Positions 34,891 through 47,454 of a stretch of 64,000 nt of DNA are shown here, piece by piece. The stretch comes from Daphnia carinata. Taxonomy: Eukaryota; Arthropoda; Branchiopoda; Diplostraca; Daphniidae. Below the pieces are notes generated by a model. That model saw nothing but the letters and a program-made list of their open reading frames with translations. It was not told the origin of the DNA and searched no databases. A program made the position numbers and the translations under genes. Position 1 is the first letter of the stretch. The number at the start of each line of letters is the position of its first letter. The DNA lies in contig NC_081331.1 in NCBI RefSeq assembly GCF_022539665.2, positions 11,750,638 through 11,814,637 on the forward strand, in the 5' to 3' direction.

Positions 34891-37416
34891 TCCGATGCTT
34901 GCCCTCCATGTTGTTTGTTTCTTTCAATTATCAATAAGAAGAGCAGCGGAGAAGAAAGAAAAAAATTAAAAAATGTATAGTTTGATTATCGTATAATGAG
35001 GAGGATTCGTTCGTGTCTGCATCAAGAATAGAAGCGAACCCACGAAAAAGGAAAAGCAACAAAAATATTATATATGAGACAGACGAGGGGGGCCATGGAC
35101 GTAAGCGAGGTCCTTAAATGGAGTCACACTGACTGCCTATTGAAAATCACGCGTCGTAATTGAGGTACCCCGATAATGTGTTCAACATCCCCCCCCCTCC
35201 CACTTGGTTTTTTTTATATGCTCGTTGCATGTGTGCTGTGTCTATGTGTTCAATATAAACGACTTGCCTATTCAGTCTCCTCCGCCCCCCATCCGCACTT
35301 CTTTTTCTCTTTTTTTTTTAATTTAAAAAAATAAAGACTCCCTATCGCAAACAGTCGCTGTGTTTAAGAAACTGAGAAAGAAAAGGATCGAAATCAATTA
35401 AACGGCGGGATGTTAACCATTTACTCGCGCCCTTGGCTTGATTGTTTTCCATTCGTTTTTTAAAATATATATATATAAAAAAAAAGATTTTTTCTTTTTG
35501 AATTTATGTTAGCGAATGAGTTCGGGTTCTCTTCACCCTTTCGTTGTGGCCCTCTCTCATTAAACGAGTTTTTTTTTTAAACCTTTTCCGCCTGTATTCT
35601 TGTCTGGGTGGCTTTTCTATCGTCATTCAAAATGAAACAGAATGAGGAGGATTCTTTTAGCTGTTTCTTTTCTGGTGGTGGCACAAAGAGTTCTCCTGTT
35701 GTTGTTTTTTTTTCCATTGCCGCTCTCTGATTGGTTGTGTTGGACAACAACAAAACAATATACAAAAGAAGAGTTCAACCTGAAAAGAAGGGAAACACAA
35801 ATGGGTGAGATGGCTGGGCAGATGGACGCAGAAAGAGCGGCAGATTCAAATGGCAGTAGTCGTCCCCCTTCTTGTAAGGCTCGAGCCGAAAACGTTGTAA
35901 ACTTGTAACGCTGAATAACTAAGTTTGGTTTGAACGCGAGAAAAGATGGCCTTCCTCTTCATCATTAGATGACGCCGGACCGGGCTGACCAATTTCGTTT
36001 ATGGCCGCATAAAAAAAAATAATAATAATATTGCTGTATTGAAATCTAGCGAGAAAAATGAGAGAAGCGAGAAGAGTTTATTTTTTCTGAATACATTAAA
36101 TGCAAGGTACAGTTTTTCTGAAAGTGGCTCCGGAATGAAAGTACAGGTTCTAAAAAAAATCAATTGGACGGTGCTTTTGTCGCGAACAAACAAAAAAGGC
36201 ACGAAGAGAAAGAGAGTTTGATTGTTTCAGGGAGGGCGGTCCAGCAGCGATGATGGCGCACTGACCAACCCGATGCTTCTAGTCCCGCCAGCAGTTATCT
36301 CTTATTTGTTCATTAAGGACAGATGGAGAGGAATGAGGACCACCCGGAGAATATATAATTTTCATATCCAAAATTTGAAAACATACCAAAAAAAAAAAAA
36401 TTCATATATAAAAAAAAGGGGGGGGGGGGGCACGACAGCCAGCGGAAATTGAAGAGAACGGCCAGCGGCCAGAGCGATAAGAGATAGAGGAAAAAAAGAG
36501 ACGTAGATAGCAACTAAAACATAAAGGATTTCTTTTCCATGTCTGGCATTTTGTACGGTCGGCCGCTCAATTTGACGCTGAATAAGGACCGCTACTTGAA
36601 AGACTCGTTTTTCTTTATTCAATTCCGTTTCTCCCCCGTTTGACGTCTTCTACAAATATATGTCCGTACGGATTCACCAAACTGTCCATCGTCTAAATCC
36701 GAAAACTATAGTTTAAATTTTTATCAAAGAAAATTCAATTTTTTTTTTGGGGGGGGGTTCCTTTCTTTCTAAATAATTTCTGAACAAAAAGTACATGAAA
36801 CCAATGTATGGCACTTCAGTTTATGTGTAAAGGACGTCGAGTAGTTTGGGCGTTATCAACCGTGAGCCATGCGAGTCAGGTTGTACTCGAGTTTGTACTT
36901 TGTTCATCCCAAATGCTGGATGTTTCAAACGCAGCGCACTGATTTTCTTTGGTAGTAGAGTCGTGCCTACGACGTATTTGACGTGCGCCGTTTCGAAAAG
37001 AAAACGCGACTTGTGATTGCAAGAATTATGGGAGCGGGAGATTTGAAAAATAGACTCAGAGAATCACCGTGCAAGCCAACGACAAAGTTCTCCGAGCAGA
37101 AGTCGGAATAAAACAGATGAGAAAGACAGATGAGAAAGCTTGTCGAGTACAAACAACTTCATGTTTGACATGTTCCTTTATTTAAACTATACTTTTGGCT
37201 GTTTGTAATGAAACCGAGTTTTTATCGTTCGTGTGCATATCAATCAGCCACTCTCAAAGCAATGCCTTTTTGTTTTCAATAGTTCAAGTTTGCTCTTTGG
37301 GTTTGTTTTATTTCAGAACTCTTGTCAGAGACGTTACCACATACACAACGACATTGTGATTAACTTCGTGCCCTCGAAGACTCTCTGCCGTACTCGCAAT
37401 TCGGGAGTTGAAAGGT

Positions 37417-37441
37417 AAAAAAAAAAAAAAAAAAAAAAAAA
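37417..37441 (+). repeat. Poly(A) tract, 25 bases
   Basis: Uninterrupted A run inside a short spurious frame. No transposon body recognised beside it. Confidence 0.9.
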
Positions 37442-37695
37442 TGTGTACACGAGAGCCAGGGGTATACGATGATCGGTTACGGCAAGCAAATACGTTGGAT
37501 TATAAAAAGGTAAACGCGGAAGTCACACAAGAAAGTCCCTTGTTTTTTTTTTTCAATGAGGCGGATTGTTCGTATAAAAAGTCAAACGTTTGGAACAGCC
37601 GAAAATGATCGATGTACATTCACCTGGTCCCTGGTGTTTAATGAAATGGCTTCGCTATGATGAGAAATCGATACTACGTATACACGTTATTGGAA

Positions 37696-37711
37696 CCCCC
37701 CCCCCCCCCCC
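37696..37711 (+). repeat. Poly(C) tract, 16 bases
   Basis: Uninterrupted run of 16 C; similar tracts occur at 39834-39846 and 45272-45287. Confidence 0.9.
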
Positions 37712-40700
37712 TATTATGAAAGGGAAACGAGAATGATGTGTACCAAGTCGTCGCAGTTCGATTTAGTGGGCGGAGGCGGGAAATTTGAACCTACAATATC
37801 ACCCGAACTCCCTCTTTTTTTTTTTTTCTTTCTCCGGATGAGCATGTCGAAGCGAAATGCACTTCATGCGGAACATGCACGCGATGCCGTTGACCTAAAA
37901 AAGAAAAAGGGGTGTATGTTAGACGAATGGGTTGACGAAAACGGAGGTAGGGGGGCGTTAGCATTCACGCTCGGGTATCGCCATCAGTCGATCACCTCCC
38001 TCTGGAACGGTAGGTTAGTTTTTTAAAAAAAGAAATCGCCTGGCTATTGATGCGCTGCAAGTGGTTTTTTTTTTTCAGAATGTAATATTCAATTGAATTT
38101 GCATATCTCAGCTTGCGGCGTCTAGTTCAATTCCGGCAGTGGCTGGCGCCCGCCGAATTCAATCAAACTGATCCGTTTTTTCTTTTTTCTTCTACGATCT
38201 TTCCTCAATGCTGGTGATGGCGAAAGAAACCGCCGGAGGTGGGACTGTCTTTCACGGCACATCCTATCGCGCTGCATTGATACGGCTTTTGCAAATATAG
38301 ACGGATCCATTTTCAGCTTTGTCAGCAGTTTATATCCTCTGTGATATTATTCAAAATGCAACTGTACTCCTCGCGGTTGCATCATTTTACTCTGTGCGCA
38401 GCAAGCAAACACTGTCACGTATTTTTTTCGCCTTTCACGAGGGCGTGTACGTGTCACGATGGTTGTTTGTCACCCAACAAGATCTACGCTCTCTCAGTCA
38501 TCATGTTCGATCCGTTTTGCACGCCTTCACCGACATAACGAACACAATGCAGAGAAGCATAACAACACGACGAATGCTATCGATTCAGGCAAACTCATCG
38601 CTCTGATTGGGCATCGATCTGCAAAGGTAGAATATTAAAAGAGCTCAAAATGTTCAATTGCGGACATCCATTCAAAATGAAGTTGGATCTTGGTAAACAT
38701 AAAAAAAAGAGAGGGAAGATCCTTGGTCACCTGGAAACCGTCCGCACAGGGAGCATTAAAAGCTGATGGCCAGGAATCTAATTTTCGTCCGAGTACCTGT
38801 GTACTGAGGTCTTTTGTTGTACACGATATAACTGAGACCACCCACGTTCCGCTCCGCTCCGATGATTTGGCCAAGAAGCGAATCGATATGGCGATGACAA
38901 GACGTTCGTAAAAATTGAGAGGAAAAAAAAAAATAGTAGATGTACAAGAAGCAAACAACAAACAAACAAGGGAAGGATCAGTACATTCGTAACCAAGGTG
39001 GGTGCATATTGTGCTCTGTTATTACCAGACGAATGCACACCACTTTCACAAGGGGAACAAAAAAATGTTTAAGAAATAAATAAAAATAGGGAACGCTGCG
39101 TGCATGTACGGTCTGCGTTTAATAAGTGATGACGTAACACACGTACGGAGTGCACAAAAAAGTGGACTCGACGACAACTAGAGCTCTTCGGTGGCTTCCA
39201 TGGTGACCATTTTCATCCCGAGCGGATGTCAACAAGTGTCTCGTCGAGTTTGCGCTTTGTCGGTATAAATGCGACGTCAATTTTCTATTCGTTTTACCTG
39301 GAGCTTTCCGCAGCAATGCAACCTGTATGGTTTGCTCCGTCTACTTGTCTGATCTTCCATCATCGCCTTGTTTGTGATAGACCTTCTGGGACAATGCCAC
39401 GTGGCATGATTATGTGCTTAAAAAATAAAAGCTATTTTATTTACCTGGCTATGCATATACGCCATTAGGGTTGTAATTGTGCTTTCGAGTATTAACCGAC
39501 TGCGCGTATACACGCAATCATTATGGCCGGTTGATTTCTTTTCGGCTTTTGATGGCGGGGGACAAATATTATAGTTGTTTCACTCCCCATCCTCTCTGTG
39601 TCTGCCGTCCACACATCCGTTCTTCTCTGACATTGTCTTTTTTTTTTTATCATGTCCACCCCTCTCCATCCGTTTGGGAAAGAACGAAAATGAAAGCGGA
39701 CAAAATAAAAGAAAAGATCCTAAATGGGGTACTGATTCATGGCCGACTGCCCGGCTCCTAGCTGATTTTGAAGAATGCGTCTATATTTTTAGTGCTATTC
39801 TATTGATTTTTCGATGATGCGGTTCTATTCGTTCCCCCCCCCCCCCTCCTGTTGATGTTTATTCTCTGGAAACGCGATGTGTACAATGCGTAATGCGTGT
39901 ATTGTGTGTGTGTGTGTGTATATCCTCCAATAGAAGAGGAAGCAGGGAGAGAAAGAGAATTGAGCTATTCAGCATTGGCCCCATCATCGCCCTCAATTGT
40001 TGTAAAGGGGATTTATCGATTTGCATCCTCCTCTGATGAAAATCAACTTGGAAATGAACAGTATAGCACGCGGAGCGAACAGCAACTATCGAACCCCTTT
40101 TGCGTGAATGTCGTGATTGGTTAGCGTATCGATGATTTGGTGCCGTCACACTCTGATACGATAGTGCTTTTTTTCGTTTGCTACTTAAAAATGCAAATTT
40201 GAAGACAATTTTTCGTCGTTGTCTTTGGTTTGTTCGCAGCAGTGAACTGCTGACTGATTGCCGCTGACATTTGACGTTGCACGGCGTCTTTACTAGTCAC
40301 GGTTACACGAGAAGGTTGCGTGAATGTTAGAAATGACAGGCCAATTTCCATCTTATTTTCGTTTTCTACTGTCGGCGTCTAACTTTTTAAGCTTTAAAAT
40401 CTCTGTGTTTCTTCTATTCGCTTTTTCTGTTCAACTCCCCTGAAACACACACACACACACAAAAAAAAAAGAAAATAAGTAGAGCATGTAAAAACGAATT
40501 CATGGCAAAACGGACTTTTAAATTAAGATTCAGAAGGAAACGAAAATGTTTTGGCTGAAAAGGCCACGTGTCCTTGCTCTTCTATAAACCACCCACACAC
40601 GTTTTACAGGTTCTCTTTTCTATTTGAACATGTTCCGCTTTTTTCATTTTGCCTCCTTCTCCGAGGGGGTTGTTTAGCTCTTCTTGTTTTTACTCTGAAT

Positions 40701-41940
40701 CACCAATTGAATCAGACAGTAATAATAGCTAACTTGCGGGTTCAGTCGATTTTTTTATCTGTTGTGTGCACAGTCATCATCATCAGTGACAACGTTTAAC
40801 CGCCGGAGGGGTGGAGGGGGAGCAACGGACGAAGGCAATTTCGGAGCGATCACATCGAACGATCCGTTTGAATGCCCAATTCGATGATTGTTAGACTATT
40901 TGTCAGACATTTGGGGAGAGGAGATTTGTACTAAGTGAAGTAGATATAGTACTTACACATATATAACAGTATATGGCCAGCTATGGGATTCAACGTCCGT
41001 CTGCAATTACCGGTTGGGTCAATCGCTACACGCACATAGCTGGCCATTCATTTTGGCTTCTATTATTTTGTTTCTTTTTTTGGTCCCGATTTTTCTTTTA
41101 ACGATGAAATAAACCATAAAGGATAGCATCCTCTTCCTTCAAATTCCTCCAATTGGCAAACTCCCAGTATTGAGGCATAGTGGGCGGGCATAAAAAATGA
41201 AATGTCACCAGGAAAGAGGAAAAAAATACGTTGATAATGTGTGGGTGTGCGTCACGTATACACGTGGTTCGGATGCTACATTTGTAGCCAACCGAGAATG
41301 TCCCGGACTGCTCCCGTTCGTACTCGGAAATGTGTACAGCTATTCTTATTAGTCTGATATTGTCCATAACGCAATTCTGTACGCTTGAGTTACGAAACGT
41401 CTCTTCTATTAGCCGACCCTCTTCTTTATTTATTTTTATCCCTCCTACCATTTGGTTGGTTCTTCTTTTATTTTAGTTTGATTATCATAGCGCTTTTGTT
41501 GCAGTATAGATCTTTTGGTGCTCTGTGATTTCCATTCCTCGCCCCTGGTTGTACTTCATATCATCAGTTGGACTACACCCGTTCTCGCAACGCAGATACA
41601 TCGCTTCCGTTCTATACGTTTGGCTTTTTAAGGATGCAACGCACAATTGTTGCTGTCGTGCACGTACTCCCGCCAACTTCCGGTTGGCTGCCAACGGAAT
41701 CTCCATTTCACGTATGCGAAAAGAATAAACCACACACAAAAGTGTCTATTTGGATTGTCTGATGTCGTGCTGAATGATGATCACAAGTTAATGAATCCCA
41801 TTGGCCACATTTCTCATTAGCGTAAAGAAATTCGAACGAAATTTACTTTCCCGACATTCGAAAGATTTGATTTCACGTTGCTACGCTGGAACTCAATGTG
41901 CGTAGAGCTTTAAAATAAGGGGGTTATAGGTTAAGACTAT

Positions 41941-42198
41941 ATGAGAATTATAGATATAGTTAGGGACGTCATGTATATGCATCATCATCCTCTTCTGTGG
42001 CCCCATATAGAAATATATGAAGGGTCTCTGCCAATCCGCTTCCGCAATGCGAGTTTGATTGCAGTTGACGATCGATATGCACTAGATTTACCGGACAGGA
42101 TGCAAAATGCACCAGTACGAGGAAATGCATCAGCAAAGTCAGCCAAACGGAAACATCGAAAACTTGTCGAGTATAGTCGATGGAGTTTGTGTATCTAG
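41941..42198 (+). CDS. Candidate ORF, 85 aa, unknown
   Basis: ATG frame free of homopolymer-coded residues. The product begins MRIIDIVRDVMYMHHHPLLW, has a balanced centre (IEIYEGSLPIRFRNASLIAV) and an acidic patch (VDDRYALDLPDR), and ends basic (KSAKRKHRKLVEYSRW). No signal peptide or membrane helix. A stop lies just upstream in frame and the start context is weak (T at -3). It lies on the island that also carries the 42427 hairpin and the relict frame below. Could be an intact short gene, a transposon remnant or chance. Confidence 0.23.
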   Translation: MRIIDIVRDVMYMHHHPLLWPHIEIYEGSLPIRFRNASLIAVDDRYALDLPDRMQNAPVRGNASAKSAKRKHRKLVEYSRWSLCI

Positions 42199-42426
42199 CG
42201 AATCTCTGCCTACCTTATCCCACGTGTAGCGATATCTAAGCCGAAGAGACACACACGATGGAGTTTGCAATCTTCTTGCTTTTAATTTTATTTTTCTAAC
42301 TGAAATCGGCTGAAATGTTGAATTCACTGCTAGCGCTCAGTTTACTTATGCAAATCTCGTTTTCAGCCAAATGAAAGGAAGAGTCTTCTTCTATACAAGA
42401 GGAACGTAGGTTTCCCCACTGACTTT

Positions 42427-42478
42427 GGCTGGCGTAACTGGGCAAGGCCCTCGACGTCGTTCGTCGAAGGGTCCAGCC
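42427..42478. repeat. Strong stem-loop, about 52 nt
   Basis: GGCTGG (42427-42432) pairs with CCAGCC (42473-42478). Inside, GGCCCTCGACG (42446-42456) pairs with CGTCGAAGGGTCC apart from one bulged A, closing on a five-base loop. A 13-base unpaired stretch lies on the 5' side. Far more GC-rich than the surroundings. Function unknown; too short and too bulged for a typical microRNA precursor. Confidence 0.55.
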
Positions 42479-42766
42479 ATTTTTGTGAACCGAGTTTAGG
42501 CCGTCCAAGGGCGAGTAAACAGAACTGATGTGAGAGAACTGTTTTTCTTTTTTTTTCTCTGTTCCAGAGACCGTCCAACTTTGGGGCTCGCTCTCAAGTT
42601 AACCAATTACCAACGTGGTCTGCCAAACAGCCTAATAGATGACCAAGCATAGAAAGCTAAAAGAGAGACGTGACTACAGCGAACTCTACCTTATACTCGA
42701 ATATCTACCTCTTTGGCAAATAATTTAAGGGGCAACACAAAGCATCTGGAAGTTGTTGATGGCCTT

Positions 42767-43390
42767 TCACCTGTAACGCGGAAAGACTCGTCCTTGTTCC
42801 ACTGCAAGTCCAACATCGTCTGCCGTTGGAGATACCAAGAAACCAACTAACGAAGTCAGGACAGAGTGCCGTGAAAAGGGACTTTCTTCGCGGAATTCCT
42901 GCTGAATATTAGCGAGACTATTTTCGGGCTAATCCAGCTCTCGAAACTTGTTAGATATGATATCGTTAACTAGCATGGTTATAGTTCCGTAGTTATTCTT
43001 TGTTATCGTTTGTTTTATCTTTGAGTAGAAAGCAGTTTGCAATAAGTTTTTGGCCTTGTGTTTTGTCTTTGCCTTCAAATACGATCCAACGTCTCCTTGT
43101 TTCTACGAAGGAGCAAAATCAATGATGAAGTGTCTAGCTTCTTCGATAACTTCAGAAATTGTTTTAACGCTTTCAAGGCTAAGCTGAAGCTTGTTTATTA
43201 ATTCGTGGCAATATTTAATCCGAAGGAACGAATAAAACATTTCACGAATGATAATTCAAGACAAAGAGAAAGGCAAGTGCTTTCTGGATGGCTTACTAAC
43301 TTGAATATGGAAATATCGTTTGACGTCATTACGTCTATGATGGGTCTCCTTCACAGCCTTTTCTGACTTGATTTTTAAAAGAAATCCCCA
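42767..43390 (-). pseudogene. Relict coding frame with three stops, about 207 codons
   Basis: One minus-strand frame reads about 207 codons with stops only at 43256-43258, 43103-43105 and 42929-42931. Sample text: KETHHRRNDVKRYFHIQVSK, KLQLSLESVKTISEVIEEAR, KTKHKAKNLLQTAFYSKIKQ and VSPTADDVGLAVEQGRVFPR. A donor-like ACAG|GTGAAA closes the frame, and beyond it the next frame is open for about 27 more codons. Stop density is well below random expectation for this base composition, but over the many windows and frames searched this is only suggestive. Family unknown. Most likely a decayed gene or transposon ORF. Confidence 0.27.
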
Positions 43391-46300
43391 TTTTTTTTTT
43401 TTTGTGCTGGGTCGGGAGTAGAATTTTTAACAGCTCAACTGACTGCTGACACCGAAAAAAAAAAAAGAAGACAGTTTATAACTCTTATTGAAAGAACAAC
43501 TCCGCCCACGAGCAACAGTTAAAGAACAAAAAAAATAGAACCCGTTTTATATTTCGTGAAACTTGCCGGTATGGCACATCAGAGTTTTTGACGTGATATG
43601 TAAAGAATGTCGATTTGGATAGTAGTGAGCCCCCACACGAATAACAGTGTACGTAGTGTTTGCTGGTGAAGTGTATAGTGGGCAAAAAAACAAAACGGAG
43701 AGTGATGATTATAGTAAAAGAGATTTCTTTTTTCTGGCTGTGTTATAATCTTAAGATGCTCGTGTGCATCCCTCGTTCCTCTTGCGTTTATGGTGCACAG
43801 AGCACATCTTGCTCGTCTAGTATCGATCGTTCGTTTTCTCCGGGCTTGATTAAAGGTCCATCCTAAGCGTACTACGTGTATATATAATTAAAGGTAGTAA
43901 CGCGAAGAAGAAGAAACAATTTCAATAGGAATGGAAGTGCATAGAGGAATAAATGTTTTTTTTTTTTTATATTTTCAGTCGCTTCAGTTTAGCGAGTTTC
44001 CCATTTGGTTAACCTACCAATTATGAAAGTGGGTGTTTGAGTTGTGGTCGGGAACGCTCACTCGCTGTTGCGTAGCCCTTTCCCATTGTCTTGCGCCACC
44101 ATCTTCTAAATTTGAATAGGCAAAAGAAGAACCATCGTCCATTTAGTCCGGGGTGTACGCAGATCTTCACCAACGTGTCCGGCATTTCCTTCTCTCACTT
44201 TATACTATTCATACACACTACACCACTTTCTCGCTGTTCTATAATCTCCCCCTATAATCTCTACGGCGTTCTCTACCATTTGGGAAGTTGGGGAACCATT
44301 TTGATAATTGCCATTGAAATAATATTACGCGTGTGTCTGTGTGTGTGTGTGTGCATAGCGGAATAATCGAGTAAGAGCAAACCTTTAAGGAGGTGCCAAG
44401 AGAGAAAGAGAGCAGTATACACGAAAGCTCACCGCAAACCATCGTGCTTTTTTCTTTTTACACGGGGACGGCCAGGCTCACATTATACTTACACACAGAT
44501 CTTAATCGCTGCTCTCTCTGTGTGTGTATGTATAGCCTACATGATAACGAGTTGAAAAAAAGTGAATTCCTTGGATACTAATTTGAAAACCGATGAAGAC
44601 ATTCAAAATGTAACGCTTATACAATCCAGTTTGTTTGCTGCATTATGCTGGACTGGACACGTACGTAGGTTCCTTGACGAAAGGAAGAGCAGCCCATATA
44701 GCTTCCCCTTTGAAAAAGAAAAACTGGACGGCTGTTTGCATGTTGGTACGTATAAAATCATCCCTACCCAACGCATCCGCTCCTATTCATTTCATCGAGC
44801 GTCCAGCCTTGTCGTTATAACGTATCAAACCCCCGTTCTCCATCATTTTTCCTTTCGACGTGTAACTGAAAGGAGCCAAAAAAAATGTAGACACATTCAA
44901 ATGAAAAGCTTTCAGAATGAAGACGTTATCCCAGTTCTATCTCTTTCTACCTGAACAGACGTATGAAATTTGAATAAAAAGTACGCCCCCCTCGCGTTCC
45001 CCCGACAGAATAAAGAAGGAAAAGACGGACTTTTTGTGTATTGTTATTTATTTTGAAAATGATAATAAATATGTGGAGGAAAAAAAGGGATTATGCAGAG
45101 ACAGGGAGCTATAGTGGATGGGGACTGATAAAAAATTTGGATTCATATTGGAAGAAGAAAAAAAAAAACACACAAATTAAAAAAAATAAGGTGAGCGACT
45201 TTTGTGCTATTGTGTAACGAACGGATAGAAGAAGAAAAGGGAGAGATTTCTTTCGTCAATTCGTTGACTGACCCCCCCCCCCCCCCCAGCGTGACTGGAT
45301 TCTTTTCCATCACTGTACGGCAGGCCGAGAGAGGAAAAGAAACAACAAACAGGAAAGAAAAAAAAAATAGGAAGATGATGGAACGCTCTGTCTTCCTTGG
45401 CATCATCATCTTTTTTTTTTTTTTTTTTTTTACTTCGTTGATGTCCTACGTAATATATCTTTGATTTTAGGATAATCTTTCTTAGTGATGATGCAGCGCC
45501 CGCCATTTTAAGTTCTCACCCCAATCTCGTTCACCCGAAAAAGATTTTTTAAAAATAGTTTTGTTATTTGTAAAGCCCACGCGTGTGTGTGTGTGTGTTA
45601 CCATAAAAATCTGTTTTTCGTGGTCACGGAATGATCCGAGATCCGCCACACCCAGTCAAGTAAATAAACACTGATAAACATCTAAAGCTGCCTTTGTTTC
45701 GGACATTAATCAACGACGATGATTGCTCTGCTGCACAGCTGCTGCAATCATCTGCGTAGAGGGGAGAACTTGAAAAAGAAAACTTCGATGGGAGATATGG
45801 TTTAAAGAAAAAAAAACGATTCGAAGAGGAAAAGATTAAAAATAAAAAGGCAGGCAGACATTCATTACAAAGGTATGTACGCGACGCTCTAATTATAATC
45901 AGCTCCTGATTCTTTATTTTCCAATGGCATCATGCGCAAGAGCGCGCTAAATGGGCCGTGCATTAAACACGGCGGGAGTCCTCGATCGTTGAACTTGCCG
46001 CGCCTGATTACGTTCTAAAACTAAATATTCCTTTCTTTTTTTTTTCTTTTGTTCTTCATAGTTCCCTTCTTTTTATTTTGCTTTCTATTTTTAGTTCACG
46101 GCTGCACTTGGTAGGGGAGCAATAGGTGTTACATCTATGGTTCCTCCATCGCGTGTTACCTGTGTGCATTAGCCGTTTTCTGGATAAGAAAAAAAAAAGA
46201 GGGAACAAAAAAAAAAAAATACTCGTTTATCACCTGTTTCCTTACGTTTTTTCAAAGGAAAGAGGTATAGATAACTACCTAATTTATATACACAAAAATA

Positions 46301-47155
46301 CACTTCTACTACAGATTCAAACGGCAAGGAATTTAGTTTTCTCCGAAAAGCTCGAAAAGCTCGAAAAAAAAAATAGAACAAGGGGGGGGGGGGGTCAAGG
46401 GTTGGGTCCATTTCAGGGTCGGAAACCATTACTTACACAACGTAGAGGACACCACAAAATAACGAGGATACGCAATAAGAAAAAAGGGGGCCAAATAATA
46501 AAAAATCAGACCGGGAAAAACAGGGCAGTTGAACGTTTATGACGCAAACGATTAGGCGGTCGCTGTGCTGAATACAACTCTTACCTCCATTTCCCCATTT
46601 CATTCCCCTTTAAAAAAAAAAAAAAGTTTAGAAATGCATAAGTGGTTCCAAACCAGCGACAAGACCACAAAGAAACCCAGGTGTGCGCCCTGAATTCTTT
46701 TGCCTCAGTCGACCTCTTGAAAATAAAACAAAAAGAAAAGAATCAAAAACAAAGTGATCCGATTTTCTTTCGCTCCAACGGTCCTCAAATCGTTAAAAGC
46801 TTGTTCAACGTATTTCGATCGAAAAACGAGATACCTTAATAGATTTTTGTTATTTAAAAAAATATATATATATCGTGCGATATTGGAACGGTATAAACCT
46901 TTTTCTAGTACATAAAGATAAAAAACGGGGTCGTCGGAATCGAATCAAAGCGTTTTCGCGATTTGCCGACAGCCAAAACGCCGTCTAGTATACCTCGAAA
47001 TATTTAATATATGCACACGCAAATAAACGTATCCCATCGCCAATAAAAAAAAAACGAAAATAGAAGGAAATGGTAAGAATTATAGATGGCTTAAAAAATA
47101 CGTTCATGATTAAGGACTGACTTGTGGACTGTATATGGTTATTTCGGCTGTGTAA
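43391..47155. other. Non-coding background with a hairpin-bearing island
   Basis: No supported gene. (GT)n at 44339-44353 and 45583-45598, C16 at 45272-45287, T18 near 45413, G13 at 46382-46394. Bases 45640-46010 are homopolymer-poor and carry forkhead-like GTAAATAAACA, an E-box CAGCTG and two hairpins (45718-45752, and CCGTG/CACGG near 45956). Confidence 0.5.
45718..45752. repeat. Inverted repeat with E-box in the loop
   Basis: GATGATTGC (45718-45726) and GCAATCATC (45744-45752) are a perfect 9-bp inverted repeat. The 17-base loop holds CTGCACAGCTGCT with the palindromic E-box CAGCTG. It could be a paired homeodomain/bHLH site or a small stem. Confidence 0.6.
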
Positions 47156-47254
47156 ATGCCGAAAGCGAGCGTCGCCTGGATGCTGGCCAAGATCGGTGAA
47201 CGCGGTTATGCTAGACATTATCACGCGGAACGTACACTAACGAAAAAAAAATAA
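47156..47254 (+). CDS. Candidate short ORF, 32 codons
   Basis: ATG frame reading MPKASVAWMLAKIGERGYAR then HYHAERTLTKKK. GC-richer codons than the neighbourhood, and the only homopolymer-coded residues are the last three Lys. Start context AAATG with A at -2 and T at -5. The minus strand of the same bases is also open. Possible micropeptide; unproven. Confidence 0.18.
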   Translation: MPKASVAWMLAKIGERGYARHYHAERTLTKKK

Positions 47255-47313
47255 ATAAATACATTTCTTTTTAAAAGAAGAAGAAGAAGAGGACGTTGCG
47301 CCGCTGAGACCGG

Positions 47314-47451
47314 TTACGAAACGAACTTTGACCGCCTGCTGTTTTGTTGGCTCTTTTTCCCGTTCCTCAGCTCTCGATGGCTTTCACGTTGAATTCCGCT
47401 CGGATCATGCGACCGCGAGTCTAGCCATTTGTCCCGCATATCGTCTTCGAG
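47314..47451 (-). CDS. Candidate terminal exon, 45 codons
   Basis: On the minus strand a GT-rich tract ending GTGTGTGTAG may serve as acceptor, then an open frame reads LEDDMRDKWLDSRSHDPSGI, QRESHRELRNGKKSQQNSRR and SKFVS before TAA. Strongly polar, charge-rich, like a disordered protein tail. The plus strand of the same bases also has a good acceptor (TTTTTCCCGTTCCTCAG at 47370) followed by a 43-codon open frame (LDGFHVEFRSDHATASLAIC), so the coding strand is uncertain. No AATAAA is close. Family unknown. Confidence 0.22.
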   Translation of the reverse strand, partial: LEDDMRDKWLDSRSHDPSGIQRESHRELRNGKKSQQNSRRSKFVS

Positions 47452-47454
47452 CTA

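Larger units (their letters stand above)
34891..41940. other. Non-coding background with C/G/A homopolymers
   Basis: No gene I can support. G13 at 36418-36430, A25 at 37417-37441, C16 at 37696-37711, C13 at 39834-39846, (GT)8 at 39904-39919, (AC)8 at 40445-40460. A homopolymer-poor patch at 38690-38920 is open on both strands (plus: ATG frame starting MVNIKKREGRSLVTW) but has no clear splice edges. Orphan TATAAAT at about 39265. Confidence 0.45.

Noticed and set aside
46645-46665. TGGTTCCAAACC, resembling the homeobox WFQN codons
   Set aside because: The next codons do not give NRR and the surrounding frame is not a homeodomain.
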